From assembly GCF_000208745.1 (NCBI RefSeq), contig NC_030857.1:2197664-2261663 (forward strand): DNA of 64,000 nt, in the 5' to 3' direction. A program made the translations under genes and the position numbers. The stretch is from Theobroma cacao (Eukaryota; Streptophyta; Magnoliopsida; Malvales; Malvaceae). The notes beneath the pieces are model-generated. The model saw only the letters and a program-made list of their open reading frames with translations. It did no database searches and was not told the origin of the DNA. Below, in pieces: positions 13,091 to 27,955 of the stretch (positions within the stretch are counted from its first letter, which is position 1; each line of letters starts with the position of its first letter).

Positions 13091-16000
13091 AGATTCAGGA
13101 TCACTGGTCTTCTGACCTCTTCCTTTGGCAAGCGACGCCTACAATTGTCAATCACCACCAGCTGTTTAATGCTCATCTTCACGAAATGCTTGCTTTGTAA
13201 CGTTTGGTAGTATTATAATTTCTTTGTTTGCTTTTAGTATTATTTCGGGCAAACTAGAAGAATCTATCCTTGTAAAATCAGGCTTGAGCATTTTGGCATG
13301 CTATGCAAAGTCCAATCGATGAGCTGAAATGAACAGGCAACCCACCAGAAATATTTGAACTCGGAATGTCTTCTAGGACTTCTTTGGCTTCTTCAATCGT
13401 ACTCACGCAGTTCATTATTTATACATGCACAAGAACAAAAGCTACAAGAACCCACCATTTCCCACACCATCATATCTTTTGGCCTATCAATGACCAAGCT
13501 ACAAAATAACCCACTTGGAATAATTAATCAAATTTCTTGAATATGGTATCAATTTGACATTTTTCTTTAAGAAATTAAATCCTTTGTCTTAATTATTTTT
13601 CGATAAAAAAAATAAATCAAACGTCATTTATTAAGAATAGTGCCTACCTCTCCACCACAAATCATTTGCAGGTCCCTGCAAGGCTTAGGGCACCCTCCTA
13701 TCGAAGATTCTTTTTTTTTTCATTAATTGCTGCAAGCATTAAGAAACATCAATCATCATAGGGGTAGCAACTTGCAAGCATCTCTTCGGTTTCCTCTCCT
13801 TTGTCTGTATATAATTTTTATTGGAGAAGATGACCTTTCAAGGGGATCATAGTCCTATAATTGTTTTGTTTCTTTGGCCAGGATATAACAAATCCTTTCA
13901 CTATGTACTCCAAATTTTCCCCAAAGAAAAAGGGACAAGGACTCTACGATTTATCATAAAATGTTATCATCCCAATGCTTAAGATTCTCCCAATTTCCAA
14001 TATCTTTCTGCTGGAGATCAGAATATTATTGTGTTTTGTTTGGAAGCTAATGACTAGGGGAAAATCGTCTCTATCATACACGATGATAAATCATGAACAT
14101 CATCCATATATAAATAGCTAAAAATAGTAAGATAAATCAAGTAGGACAAATTTTTGTATCTTCCAGTGGCTTCTGCTAGTCCTCTTGTCAAAATTAGGTG
14201 GTAATGTTATATATGGACTCAATTTTTTTTTGTTTAAATGCCAATATTAAGCACCAAATATATAATTATTATATATATATATGTATATATATTTAGTGGG
14301 ATATTGTTTAGGGTTATGTTTTTATCCTATACATCATCGATAGAATTGAACCAACGAGATTAGAGAGTTATTACATAACCCTATTATGATTTGTTTAAAA
14401 TTGACAAAATTGATGAGGCAAGCGACGCAGTGACACAAATAAAAATGGGAAAATGTCATATGCATTTATCATTCAGAAAAAATCAAGGTACAGTGAGTTT
14501 TATATACAGCCCTGTAACTAATCTATATCAACTAACTAACTAATATTTAAAAATAATGAGTAAAGGTAACTCTTTAACAGTAACTTGTGGTAAGACTGAT
14601 AAATAGTAAAACGTTGTGTTTTACTTCTCTCATTTATTTCTTCTTGATACGATGCGTTTGATTCTACCTTCTTTACCCATCCATTTGCAAATTCGAGTCT
14701 CTGTCTCTTTTTTTTTTTGTTTATTTTCTTGAGCTTATTTATTCACATTGTTCAGCTAATAAAAATAATTAATAAATTAATATGATAAACAAATAAAAAC
14801 ATATGTTATTATTTTTATAGAATTTAAAGTTTTTCATGTTTAATAAAATATACTCTATCTTTCAAAAAAAAAAAAATTGCTCTATAAATATGACATAATT
14901 ATGGCGATGCAAAGCTTCCTATATATGTCATTAGCACTTGATTTGATAAAATAATGATGGGAGGTTCAAACAAGCATAGTTTTAATTAATTACGTGGCCA
15001 ATTCCTGATCCCGTATTTGATATAAAATCTTCATATTGTTCATATCAAGATGAGGAGAAGTGGACGCAAGAAATTCCCGAGGGCTAAATTTGAACTAGGA
15101 AAGCAATCATTAAGCTCTCCAAATGATTAGTTATTTTGGCAAAGTTTGCGCGTATATATGGAGTGTTCCCATGGGGGGAAACAAGTTCATGAACTGGACA
15201 GCAAAGAGAAGAAGGTAACGGCTTAGCCATATTATTATTTTCATCTTAAATAAAAAAAAAATAGCAATATTTTCACATCTATCAGCTCCTTAGAATGGAT
15301 CTAAATGATCAACAAATTAATTAATTAATTATTAACATTGTTTCATGTGTTCGCTGTACATTAAGTTTAAGAAAATTTGTTTATTAAATTCAGAGACGGA
15401 TCCAAAAATTTTTTTAAGTGGTACCATAACTAAAATAATAATAATTAAAAAAATAATGAATTTATTAACATCATTAATTATATAAAATTTTAACATAAAT
15501 AGTATAACTAGCAGGGACTATGATCTAACACCACTTATATCAACACGGATCCGCTCCTACTCAAATTATTAACAGTTTGAGAAACGTGTTACATTTTCCA
15601 TCTACTTGGCCAAGTCATTGAGTTCTTATCTAGTTGAAGCTTAACGAAAGCAAAATGGTTTTCCTCTCTGAATTTGTTCTAATCACACGCTCCTCTTAAT
15701 CTGATATTTCAATTTTCAAAATATCCAAAACGCTAATATTTAATCAATGAAATAGATTTTGATGATATAATAAATGATTTAAGGGCTTTTATGCATTAAA
15801 TTAATAAATTATAGCATATATATAAGATACCAAAAAAAAAAATGATTATTTGTAATCTTATCAACTTACTAAAATAAACAATTGAAAATCATCTTTAATT
15901 ATCCACTCTATAATTGAATATTTTTACCGTACATACTTCAACCAAAAGGACAGGAAAAACACCAAAAATCGGTGTTGCAAATATCCTTAATGAATCATGA

Positions 16001-16662
16001 TTCATGATCCAGTTATCTAATCTTATTTAGATCATGTGCTTAATTCAAATATTAGGTTGTATATTTAAATTTTCTCTTCTTACACTAAAAGACTATGTCA
16101 TCGTTTTTTTTTTTGATACGTACACTAATTAAAAGGATAATTATTTTTATTAAAAATTAGACTTGTTAAAATAGTAAAATCCTGAAAAGCTTGAACTATG
16201 AAGCATAAATGACACATGCATGCTAATCCAGAAAAGGTTGAGAACACGTTATCTAACTTATAGTGCTAGAAAGCAAGATTTACCAGAAAAGGAAAAATAA
16301 TGCAAATAAAAGGAAAAAAGAAAACCCGATAAGATTTTATTTGGATGAATAAAAGAGAAAAGAAAATCAGACAAGTTAATAGCGTATGAAGCAACTTCAA
16401 TAGTCGTAACCTCCGAACTTTGCCGCACTGTTTGAATTAGGCAAGCTTTGTCTCGAGACATTCCACGTAGATTAACAACCGTGTCGGGGACGCAATAGTG
16501 GGACAAAAGCTATAACGATTTCTAGCCTCCCTCTGCTTCTTTTTTGTTTTATAATATAAAATCTTCTCGTCAAGCCATCAAACTCTTATATTTGCTATGC
16601 AATCTGATGATGATCTGATTCATCGAAACTTTTTCAAAACGGGAAGTGTGGTGTTCAAGAAC
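13091..16662. other. Intergenic region without recognised genes
   Basis: AT-rich DNA containing the 3' UTR of the dehydrogenase, a TA-rich microsatellite near 14262-14291, and one repeat candidate at 15393-15560. Open frames here are short and lack any family signature. Confidence 0.6.
15393..15560. repeat. Candidate short MITE with GGATCC-containing inverted ends
   Basis: The left end (GACGGATCC, then TAAGTGGT about 12 bases later) and the reverse complement of the right end (GAGCGGATCC, then TAAGTGGT) match in order and spacing. They enclose about 110 bp of A/T-rich DNA. Ends of this kind recur in many plant genomes. Target-site duplication is unclear. Confidence 0.4.
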
Positions 16663-17961
16663 ATGTCTCGAGGGAGAAAGATGATCCGGCCAGAGCTGAA
16701 ATCAGGTCAGTGTTCCAGGAATTCGGTTTGATAAATCTTAAGAGCTTGTGTGTTTTCCATTCTTTTGATTACAAGGTGTGTGTTCATGGTTTTTGTTGCC
16801 CTCCGAATCTGTTCTAGCGATGGAGCATGGTGGGTTTGGTTTGATTCTGATTTTGGAAAACCTTATTGGGTTTGTGGCGTTTGTTTTGTTCTCTCAGGCA
16901 GATTGCAGATGGAGGGTGGCGGTAACTTGAGCGGCAAGACAAACGTGAATGAAGAGTATGAGGAAGCTTTCAGGACAAAGTCTTATGTTGAAATGTGGAG
17001 CCAGGTTCATGGCCAGCTGGAAAAACCTAGCTTTGATAAACTTCCTTCATCATCTTCTATTCCTTATCAGATAAACCTGTCCGAGTACCTGCTTAAACCA
17101 AGGGAAGAAACGCTAGACAAGATAGAGAGCTTGAATTGTCATCACCTTCTTCTTGATTACTTTGGAGCTGGCTTGGAAGCTTGCAATCTATGTGAATTAC
17201 TCCTCCGAAGCATCCAGCAGACGCGCGTTTATTATCGGAAAATTAGAAGGGTGATCAAGATAAGCGGGGGGATGCAAGGTTTTTCAGATGAGCAATGCAG
17301 CGTTATACTAAAGGAGCTGGCTGGATTTGCATCACTTAAAAATCCATTATCTATTATCAGTACAGCGCAATTCAGGGAGATTCATGAGACAAACGTGGAT
17401 TTGTTCCATAAATTAACATCAAAACGCGAAAAGATAAAAAGGCAAGTGAAATCTAGAAGAATCTCCAAACAAATCGAGGGTCTTTGTCTAGTAATTTCTC
17501 AGACTAGTCTCGTAACTGCCTTGCTGGTACTTGCATTCCACAGCATGGTTGGAATTATAGCAGCACCGGGGCTTGCAGCCTGCTTATTCGGCATAAAGAA
17601 GAAGAGAAGAAGCAAGTCATCCGATCAGCAAGGGCTTAAGACAAGCTTGCTCGAAAGTCTTGGTGCGCAGCTTGACATCTCAGCCAAAGGAATTTATATT
17701 TTGATCAATGATTTCGATACCATGAGCAGACTGGTGTGGAGGCTGCACGATGAGATAGAGCACCGAAAAGCTATAGCTAGTATGTGCATTAGAAATGGGA
17801 AAGTTGAGGTGCTGAAGGAGGTGATAAGAGAATTCTCTATGCACGACTCCAGCTTCTTGGAGCAGTTGCAAGAGCTTGAGCAACATACTAAACTATGTTT
17901 CCACACAATTAACAGATCGAGAAGGCTCGTTATACAAGAAATAATCGATGCGCAACCATAG
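16663..17961 (+). CDS. UPF0496 (DUF677) membrane protein, At1g20180-like
   Basis: The large exon encodes a UPF0496 family protein: an N-terminal YEEAFRTKSYVEMW segment, a helical region, a paired hydrophobic stretch at about residues 208-246 (LVTALLVLAFHSMVGIIAAP), a basic KKKRR cluster, then a coiled C-terminal half. I favour a two-exon model, 16663-16705 joined to 16898-17961 (368 aa). The donor TCAG/gtcagtg and acceptor ctctcag/GC fuse MSRGRKMIRPELKS in frame to the main exon. Starting at the internal ATG at 16909 gives 350 aa and needs no intron. The uninterrupted 403-codon frame from 16750 would read through the intron and is less likely. Molecular function of the family is unknown; relatives include AT14A-like proteins linked to membrane and wall-cytoskeleton contacts. 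Confidence 0.85.
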
Positions 17962-18697
17962 GCAGTGCAATTCAAGGAGAATACTTTTGTCTTGCTTATA
18001 GAGTTTCGTAAAGACAGTGTTCTTCGCATAAGTGCAAAGAAGGTTGAAGTCTGTACAATGACTCGGACACTTCCGCGGCTTTACAATCATCAAGGTAAAG
18101 GAAATTGACAGATCTGCCTCAGCTTCTTTACCTTCCGTTTTCCTGCTGTAGAGTTATCAAATCGCCAGTTCTTTTATTTCCTTGCAGAGCCAAGTATTGT
18201 CTCATTCTTTGTCTTTGTAAACATACAGGCCCAATTTACTTTACAATCTGAAAGTAATTTCTGCGCTGAGAAGTTTGCATAGCTTATCATGCTCATTCTT
18301 TTTGTCTTTGTAAATGGAATACCATTGCATTGAGAAGTTGAAAAAGGTTAGAGTTTTGTGTTTTACCTTTGCTAGCTCCGATTACACTACTGTCTGCACG
18401 AAATGCTTCTCGGAAAAAGAACAGGTAAAAACAAACTGAATACACAGTCTTAATTGTCATTAAAATTATTTCGCTGATGAAATACAAAAATGTGAGCAAT
18501 GTTACATAGTTCACCCCTTCCCCATTGAGATTAAATAATGTTAGAGCATTATCATAGTGATGAACTTAACTTGTGAAAACCATCAGACAAACTGGTGATC
18601 AAGGGATTCCTTTTGTATGAATTCAGTGAGGGAGTTGGCTTCTCTTGATTTCCTGTTTGCTGTTAGGTCAAATAATAAATCCCTTCCTACTGAAAAT
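17962..18697. other. Short convergent intergenic region
   Basis: This lies between the stop of the rightward UPF0496 gene and the stop of the leftward Abitram gene, so it should contain both 3' UTRs. No other feature is seen. Confidence 0.6.
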
Positions 18698-21065
18698 TCA
18701 GCAAAGTTCTCTCAATATCTTGAATTCTTCAAGGCTCAATAAGGAAGTTTTGACCTTAAGCCAGTCTGCTGGCTTTGGCATAATAATTGCTATGTATCCT
18801 TCTCTATCAGCCTGCAATCAACAACATAGACAAATCACAGTTTTAACAGCTAATAGAAGCTATAAAAGCAGTGCTATGTAGAACAAAAAACAATGCAACC
18901 TACTAGTACAATTTATAAGTTGATACCAAAACCTAAGTGCATAAATCTTTATATTAGACTTTCAAGTACATAGATAATAGTATGCTAGATCCTTCACCTC
19001 AAATAGAAGAAAAAACATTCTGCTCGTCTGGAACAGGGTTTTTGCAACACTTAGACAACAAATAGTCAAACTAAAAGGCCCTAGATAAACTCAGCACAAT
19101 AAGCTACCTATATTAGATTCTAGCCAAAAAGTTTTAGGCTAATGGAATTTTGCATCCAGTTGCAGAAACCATAAGTTCTTTATGTCCTTTTATTTGACGG
19201 GAAGGACTAAGATCGACCTAGGAATTGAAGCTCACCAGCCTTCGTATTACCAGTTTAGAGCAACCAATTAGATCTCTTCTTCACCTAGTCATTGATTGAT
19301 TTTAGATTCACAAGACCTACATCAATCAAAATTTGGCAACTCTCTTCCATCAAAGGCAGAATCTACACTTGAAAGACTGATGCATAGATGACCATGCATA
19401 GCAAGTTTGGCTAAAACAAGACCAGGACTTCCATCAAAGATATAGGACTATTTCCTTTTCTAGACATGATTTGTTTCTTCACCTTAAAGCAAAATTCATT
19501 TACTCCATGACCCCAAGATAACTAAATCATGCAGATAAGAAACACTATCAATTAAAGCCACAACTTGTTTATTGATATTTGTTAAAGAATTTATATGTTC
19601 CTATGTTCTGTCTCCCAATGATTTCCAAAGAATCTTGAAGAAGCCACGCGGGATCCATTTCCTGGTCAAGCATCAACAAATTTGGACATTTCTTCCTTGA
19701 CACACGGATACTATTCTCATAAACTTTGCTCAGAATGATAAGCCTTATAGTTATTTCTATCTTTCGCACAAACAGTGAAATCTGCAATTCACCAGACCAA
19801 GCAGGCATTGGCTACATTATAACAACTCACCCAAACTTTAAAACACTAATCATCCTTTATCCTAACATATGACTTTCGAATTATCGGGAAGAACAAAGAG
19901 TGCAAGAGATGAGAAGGATATAATTCCTATCTTCTGAGCATATATGAATTGAAAACCGGTAAATAAGGGCAGCTAAGTATTCTCACCGACGAATTAAGCA
20001 GCTCTGGCTGCTTAATTAATCTGTCATTCACTTCCAAAAGAGAGCCTTTAACACAACACCTGCCCGAAACTGCTATTCACTTCAACAAGAACAGAAAAAG
20101 AAAAGAAACGGAAAGAGGGAGAGGGAGAGAGGCTTCACAAAAAATAATGCTGAAAATAATCATACATACCTCACAACATAGGAATCATCACCGGTGCAAA
20201 CCTTGCACAAAGCTGTATTGGACTCGAAATGTTGTGCATTCTGCAAGGGCATCACATCTAGCTTCAATTAAACTTTCTCTAAGCTAAATGCTTGCATTAA
20301 CCTCTCTGATATCATAAATTCGTAATCACCAATGTGAATGCACCTTACTTTGGTTTCCTAATTTAAACCATTACCAATTGATATCACATGGAAAAACCTC
20401 TTTAAAACCCCAACTTGAAATTCAATTATAAAATAAAATTCAGATGATTTTCTAATCAATTATAGAAACAAAGAGAGAGCTAAATAGAGATACCCTCTTT
20501 CTCTTTCCGGTGACCTTCATGCTACTGCGATCGGATTTGCCGACATTAAAATCAACCGCCGTGATCCCACCTTTATCCTTAAATGCCAGGTGAGTCGAAG
20601 CCAAGCCAACAACACACAATCTACAAAATTACAAAAAAAAAAAATGTTTAGTCAATCCAATATTTCAAACCTATTTAAACCCAAAAAACGAAAATTAAAA
20701 GAACTGTTACCCATTGGCATGGCGATAAACGTACTGGTCGTTTCCTGGCTTCATAAAGTCTGTAAAATTCGAGCTTTAAGATTCAAAACACAATTTTTTT
20801 TTTTCAGTCTGAGATTCAAAAAACAAATTATTAACCGCAAAAAAGGGGAGGGACCTGGAGCAAAGTAAGAGACAAAGTTGGTTTCAACAGCGGAGGGAGG
20901 TGTGGGAGGAAGTTGGGATACATCAGGGACCAGAAGCTTATGCAACTCTTCCTCTTCATACTCTGCTTTTTCTCGTACCGGTCTTTCTTCTTCTTCTTCG
21001 TGTAAGCTGTTCGACACAGTTGTTTCTTCCAGTTTGCGTGTTCGGTCGACCATGTCATCCGACAT
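18698..21065 (-). CDS. Abitram/FAM206 (Simiate) homologue
   Basis: Six exons join in frame: 20855-21065, 20711-20759, 20494-20620, 20170-20240, 19987-20059 and 18698-18811, giving 214 residues. After an acidic, Glu-rich N-terminus come SYFAPDFMKPGNDQYVYRHA, LCVVGLASTHLAF, KSDRSSMKVTGKRKRNAQHF, a CKVC motif, CCVKGSLLEVNDRLI and GYIAIIMPKP. These are the ordered blocks of the Abitram (FAM206A) family, which has a barrel-sandwich fold like glycine-cleavage H and lipoyl domains. The animal protein is about 180 residues and is reported to bind actin and RNA polymerase II; the plant role is unknown. The last intron (18812-19986) is 1.2 kb. Identification rests on motif order recognised by eye. Confidence 0.85.
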
Positions 21066-21969
21066 TGATTTCTTAACTGAAACTAACGGAGGGGAAAGAG
21101 GACCAGGGTTTTACGGAACTTCGACATGTTTTACAGACGACTGGAACTCTGGTTTGGGCCCAAGCAGCCCAAATATAAATTAGAAGGTTCATTTGTGCAT
21201 TCTCGATTGGACTTCATAAAGGTTAGATCAGCCCAAATTTTGAGCTCAATACGTTTTTAGGTCTAATTTGCATGTACCATCAGATGAAATTTGAGCTAAG
21301 TTTGAGTATTATTAAACCTTTGTTTTCTCTCTTATGAATATCATATGGTAGTAGTTGTTATGCACATTTTTAAGGGAATCAAACCATAATTTATTCACCC
21401 ACTTAACACATCGTTCAAATTTAAATACTAGAAAAGTCTATTTCAATTGTTGAAATATCGTTTTGATAGTACCATTACAAAAACAAAATATAGGATTTTT
21501 TTTTTTTAGATTTCCATTGATAATATCTATTACCGTCGGAAATGTTAATCCATAATTTTACCGTCATGTTTTTTTTTTTAAAAATTTTTGTGCTTAAATT
21601 TTAACGATTGAATATTGACCATATATACTCAGTCGGTAATTGTTATTGATGATTTACTTTTCACTTAGTTGTGATAGGTAAAAACCATATTTTTGGTAGT
21701 GTACTTGCTCCATGTTTATCGGAAAATTCAAGGTTGGGACTCAAGCAAACAATAAAACAGAGCACTAGGATTTTTGTTTTTCCATTAAATCACATGATAC
21801 ATAACATTTCAAATACAAATTCCTATCCGTTCTCTTCGACGGCAGCCAAATAACACACTTGCTTCTCTCACTCTTATTGTTTTGATAACTCTAACCAAAT
21901 AATAGAACTGGCTAGATGATAACTTGATGCATGGCCTACAACCTTGGTAACTCTGAATTAGCTTTGAGC
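21066..21969. other. Intergenic region between Abitram and peroxidase genes
   Basis: Contains the promoter of the leftward Abitram gene at its left side and the 3' UTR of the leftward peroxidase gene at its right side. AT-rich with several T-runs; no gene seen. Confidence 0.6.
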
Positions 21970-23506
<1,537 letters not shown>

Positions 23507-25146
23507 AACTACTTTGAAGATTAACGAACTAGCTAGCTATGCAAAGTTGATGGCGAAGGAAAGTGATATTTATAACAAGGGAAAGACAAGACCATAAATT
23601 GGAGTTGTTGCTATCGATAATGGTTGTTAGCATATTCGGTGATCAAGAACCATTGTTTAGTGGAGTAGTACTCAAGCATGCTGGTAAAGCGAAGCCCTAT
23701 CCAATTTGATTGTGATCGGCCTCTATAAAAAAGAATCAACGTGAAAATTTTAGTTGAGTTTTGCATGTTGACCTCCATAGTAAAACCATCATTATTTTTT
23801 TCATATAATTTAAGCAGATCATTACGTTGTCATACCCCACAAAGTTAAACCAGGGAATAATCATTGCACCAACGGCAGAGTAAAATCTAAAATAATCAGA
23901 AAGTAAAGCATGATAACAGGACCCATTTCAGAATAAAACGAGCCTAGTACTATGCCAAGAGACACGGGAAGGAGGGTTGGAAGAGCTACCAGAACCAATA
24001 ATTTCTTTTGCCGAGGCCTGATTAGGACTTAAAGCAGAGCATTGACCCTACAGAGCTTAAAAAGGGGGGTTGAACAAATAATGAAATCCTTGTCTTAACG
24101 CTAGCTTGATCAAGAATCAAAAGAGTCCAGACTCTACGGGCCTCAACTGACTGTTTAAATGTCATTGTCAACAGCCTAGCCAATAACAGAACGGTCCAGA
24201 TTATCTTTCATTGAGAACGCCCTCGCACATTGATGACTGACGTTTGACAATGAATCGGTTCAGAGTCTCAAACTCTATGGAACCCAGGAAAGAAAACTGA
24301 AAGAAGAGTTGGGCCTGAGGCTTCAGAATCCGGCCTGGCTCACGCCCTTCTGCAGAATATATGTATTAGGGATTTGGGACTGAGGAATTCTGATATAAAA
24401 TCTAAAAGCTCGAGGACTTTTGTACTTGGACAAGACAACATGGAAAATATATTAATGGAATCAGCGGTGCTTTGGAAATCACAGTTACATAGACCCTTGA
24501 TCAAACTTGGAAAAAGGTTCAGTGGATCAAAAATAGTTTTATTTTGGGGAAAGTTCATGGTAGGTTAATAACGCCAAGAGCTGTCTCTGTCTGTCTTTTC
24601 AAGTTTCGTTTCTTTTATTCCCTTAAAAAAGGCAGAGGCCATGAGTTAGTAGCCTCTTCTGCTATAGTCTACATCCAAACAACAGAGCTTTCAATCTATG
24701 AGACAGAACAGAATTTAACCTTGTTGGGGTAAATGACAGAAGGTTTGTCGGTTGCTTTATTCAATTGGAATGAAAAATGGGTAGAACGATCAAGCAACAA
24801 CTCCTATTACAAACATATAAATTTGTGAAAACAAAATTTACATAAGCTGAAGCTGCAAGTTTTTTCTTTTCTTGCGCTTCTTATTGATATGATCTTAGAA
24901 TAATTCCAAACATCGTCCGAATTTCTTGTATCGAAAGCACAAAAAGTAATGTAGCGGCTTTGAGTTCAAGGATTCACTTCCATCTGAACCACCACCCAGA
25001 GAACAGAAAAGTAGCCGTGTGAGTTTAACCATCTCATCTGGTATATCTTAAGAAATGTATGGCGGGCAGCTTTTTTTGTAAAATATAAGCACGCCTCTGC
25101 CGGGAACTAAAAACCCAGAATCCTGAACTCCAAAGCTTTTAGTAAC
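23507..25146. other. Intergenic region, peroxidase promoter and expansin 3' side
   Basis: Beyond the TATA-proximal promoter, no exon, RNA gene or repeat with recognisable ends was found. Confidence 0.55.
23567..23574 (-). promoter_or_regulatory. TATA box of the peroxidase gene
   Basis: TATAAATA on the minus strand, about 60 bp upstream of the first in-frame ATG at 23506. The predicted leader would be about 30 bases to that ATG, so either of the two candidate starts remains possible. Confidence 0.5.
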
Positions 25147-26172
25147 TTAGAATTGAAGATTGCTAGAGAAACTCTGGCCGAAACCCCAATTTGCTGGCAC
25201 AACGTCAGGGAATAGTCGAGTCACTCCATCAGTGGTGGTGACCTTGAACGACAAAGATTGGCCATTGAGATAGGCATTGGATTGCCAGTTAGCTCCCCAG
25301 TTCCTTGACATTGCCATCCACCCAGTTTTAGAGCCTTTGATGGATACAGATTGGATTGATCCTGCTCCTCCCACATTGCTGATCAATACAAGCTCAAAGT
25401 AGTCTCTACCGTTGATGGTGAACCTTACTCCACCATGCTTCTTGCATGGAACCCTGTATCGTAAGAACACCGAAACGTTGACATAAGGATATAAGATTTT
25501 AAGAGTAAAAAAGAGGGAAGAGACTGAGATACAGATGCTACCTTTGGAAGATAACAGGCACAATTCCGCCTCTGTAGATGCCGATCTTTTCCCAGGCAGG
25601 CTGAGCCATATCAAAATGCTGGAGAGGAGGGTTGCACCAGCCTCCGGCATTGTTTGGAAGAGCAACGTTGGGAGGGCAAAAGTTTGTAGCTGTAATGGTC
25701 ACAGATGCTCCTTTTATGCACCATCTGGGGTCTGTTTGATAATCACACATGATCTTGTAGCACTGTCCACATGAAGCTCCATCATTGAACAAGGCAGTAC
25801 TTAAAGCAGCAGTTCTTGTTCCATAGCCAGTGGCATACAAGTTTCCATATCCACAAGCTCCCCCTATTGTCAACAAATCATTCAATATCAAATGATGACG
25901 AAAATTACAGAAGAAATGTATTTGTTTCCTGCTTCTTGCAGGTTCTCAGTCTCTTCCTTCTTCTTTGGATGAATAAAACTTCATTTATCCAAAACAAAAA
26001 GATAAAGAAAAGAAAAAGGGGGTGGCTACTAACCCATAGTTCCCGAGGCATCGCTGCCTCCATAAAATGTGGCATGAGCTTTAGTCCACCCAGAGGCCGA
26101 GAAGGCATTCACGCTGGTAGCAAGATAGCAGAGTCCAAGCAAGATTGCTGATGCAAAAATGATTTTAGCCAT
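25147..26172 (-). CDS. EXPA: Alpha-expansin, EXPA11-like
   Basis: Three exons join in frame: 26034-26172, 25542-25863 and 25147-25453, giving 255 residues, typical for EXPA. It has a signal peptide (about residues 1-23), the N-terminal double-psi beta-barrel domain opening with [20 protein letters not shown], the conserved cysteine series, the HFD motif in [12 protein letters not shown], and a C-terminal CBM63-like domain with [15 protein letters not shown] and a terminal [11 protein letters not shown]. Alpha-expansins loosen acidic cell walls non-enzymatically. Position next to RPN3 matches Arabidopsis EXPA11 (At1g20190), and several local blocks agree with my recall of that protein. The subgroup within EXPA is less certain than the family. 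Confidence 0.95.
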
Positions 26173-27955
26173 TTCTCGGTAGCTTAAAAGACAACGAATG
26201 GTGGAGAAGAAAGAGGAGGAAGATTGGGATGAGGAGCAGTACTGAGAATCAATGTAGTATTTACATTTATTGGCATTTCCAAGCAGGAAGAATTGGCTCT
26301 TTAAATAAGGGACCAAACTCTCGCTATGCAACAACCTCGCATGTGATCCTGCAAGTAGAGAAGAGAGGAAAACCGATTTATTTTAAGCATTTAAAAATTG
26401 AATTATCCCTGCAAAGACTCAAGATTTCTGAGCCCTCATTCAATTATTCCCACGTTCTCTCTCACTCCCCTTCTTCCACACCCACATGCTCTCCCCCAAC
26501 AGAAGAGCCGTGAATGGATCAAAAACCATAAGCCCAATTGTTGTTTTATGGATTTCATTTTTATTTTGATGGTTGTTGCCATTTCAAGATGAAAACGACA
26601 CCGCCACCCGTTTTTGTTTGTGATTGAATATTTCCATTTGATCAAAGCACATACACAGGTTCACATGGCCATTCTTTTGACCCATATGAAACAATGGCAT
26701 TATTAATTCTTTTCGAGTCTTCGCACATGATTCTTTTTTGACATTAGATGGGGATGAGTTGTTTTTCTCGAGTTCTAGCTCCTGTTTCTCACCTCCGCTG
26801 ATACAGGGAGTTTGGTTCTCAAACGAACACATCTCCATCACTTTACCATGAAGCACATGGTCGAATAATCGTAACGCAAACTAACCTCTGACATAATGAA
26901 TGGTGTCTACAAGACTAGGGAACTGGACTTTCAAACGTTATTCTCAACAGTTATATTTGTCATAGGTTTAGCATTAAGCAGGCAAAACATTTAACAAGGA
27001 CAAGTTGAAGCACCTAGTTTCAACAGCAAACAGAAACCAGCACAGGCACGTGTGATGACAGCACCGTCACGCAAAGGGGATAGAAGCCCAGAGTGAATCT
27101 GCTGAGACTTCATTTTAAACCCATATGCTGGTTTGAAAGCAAATATTCTTTTTGTATTGGCAATCATAACAACTCTTGTAAGACTCTCTCCGCGTTCAAA
27201 GTAGATGATTATGACCAGAGTACCCAGAAAAGAATGCAGGGGCCCTGAATGATTGCATTTTTATCAAGCACATGACAGCTTAGAAAAGGGGTAAAACCTT
27301 GCTGTGAATGATAGGGTGGTCAGGTACCGTTTTTGGTACATCTTGGTATTGCTGTCTAGCGTTTAATGAAGCCATACTCAAGCTGGCAGTAGCACAACAT
27401 GCTGCTTTCAGTGTGATAACTTGTTGAGAATCAGGACCACCTCTGAGTTAGCACTTAGACCTCGTTACAACTTCAACCAAGAAAAAGAGGAAACAGAAAT
27501 GTAGAATGATCAGAACATGTGCAGAGCAACAAGGAAACCAGCAAACATAAGCAGGGAAATATTAGTAAACAATCCTGCTATACCGACTTGATAGACAAAA
27601 ACTCTAGACGTTAATTCTTTCACTAAGAAAGTCTTGGTTGCATGATGGCAATCGCCATGAAACACCTTGCATGGAAAAGGGCATGCTATTGAATCCTTGT
27701 AGCAATTTCTTATGAGAAAGTAATACCAAACCAACAGAGACCAACCCGAATTATTCTCTGGGACAATCGACCTACTGCCCAGCACCAGATCAGACATTAA
27801 AATTTTGTATTGATAACAACACTGGTGAATTCGTCCAAGTAAAAATGGTTACTATCCATAAAATTGGAAAGTATGAACTAGCCTTTCAAATGAGAACAAT
27901 AAAGGAAGTTGAGAAGCATATTTCAGTTCAAAATCACAGAAGGAAAAAAAATTCC
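26173..27955. other. Intergenic region between expansin and RPN3
   Basis: Holds the expansin promoter on the left and the RPN3 3' UTR on the right. No further genes or repeats were recognised. Confidence 0.55.
26300..26307 (-). promoter_or_regulatory. Probable TATA box of the expansin gene
   Basis: TATTTAAA on the minus strand, about 128 bp upstream of the ATG at 26172, implying a 5' UTR near 100 bases. Confidence 0.4.
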
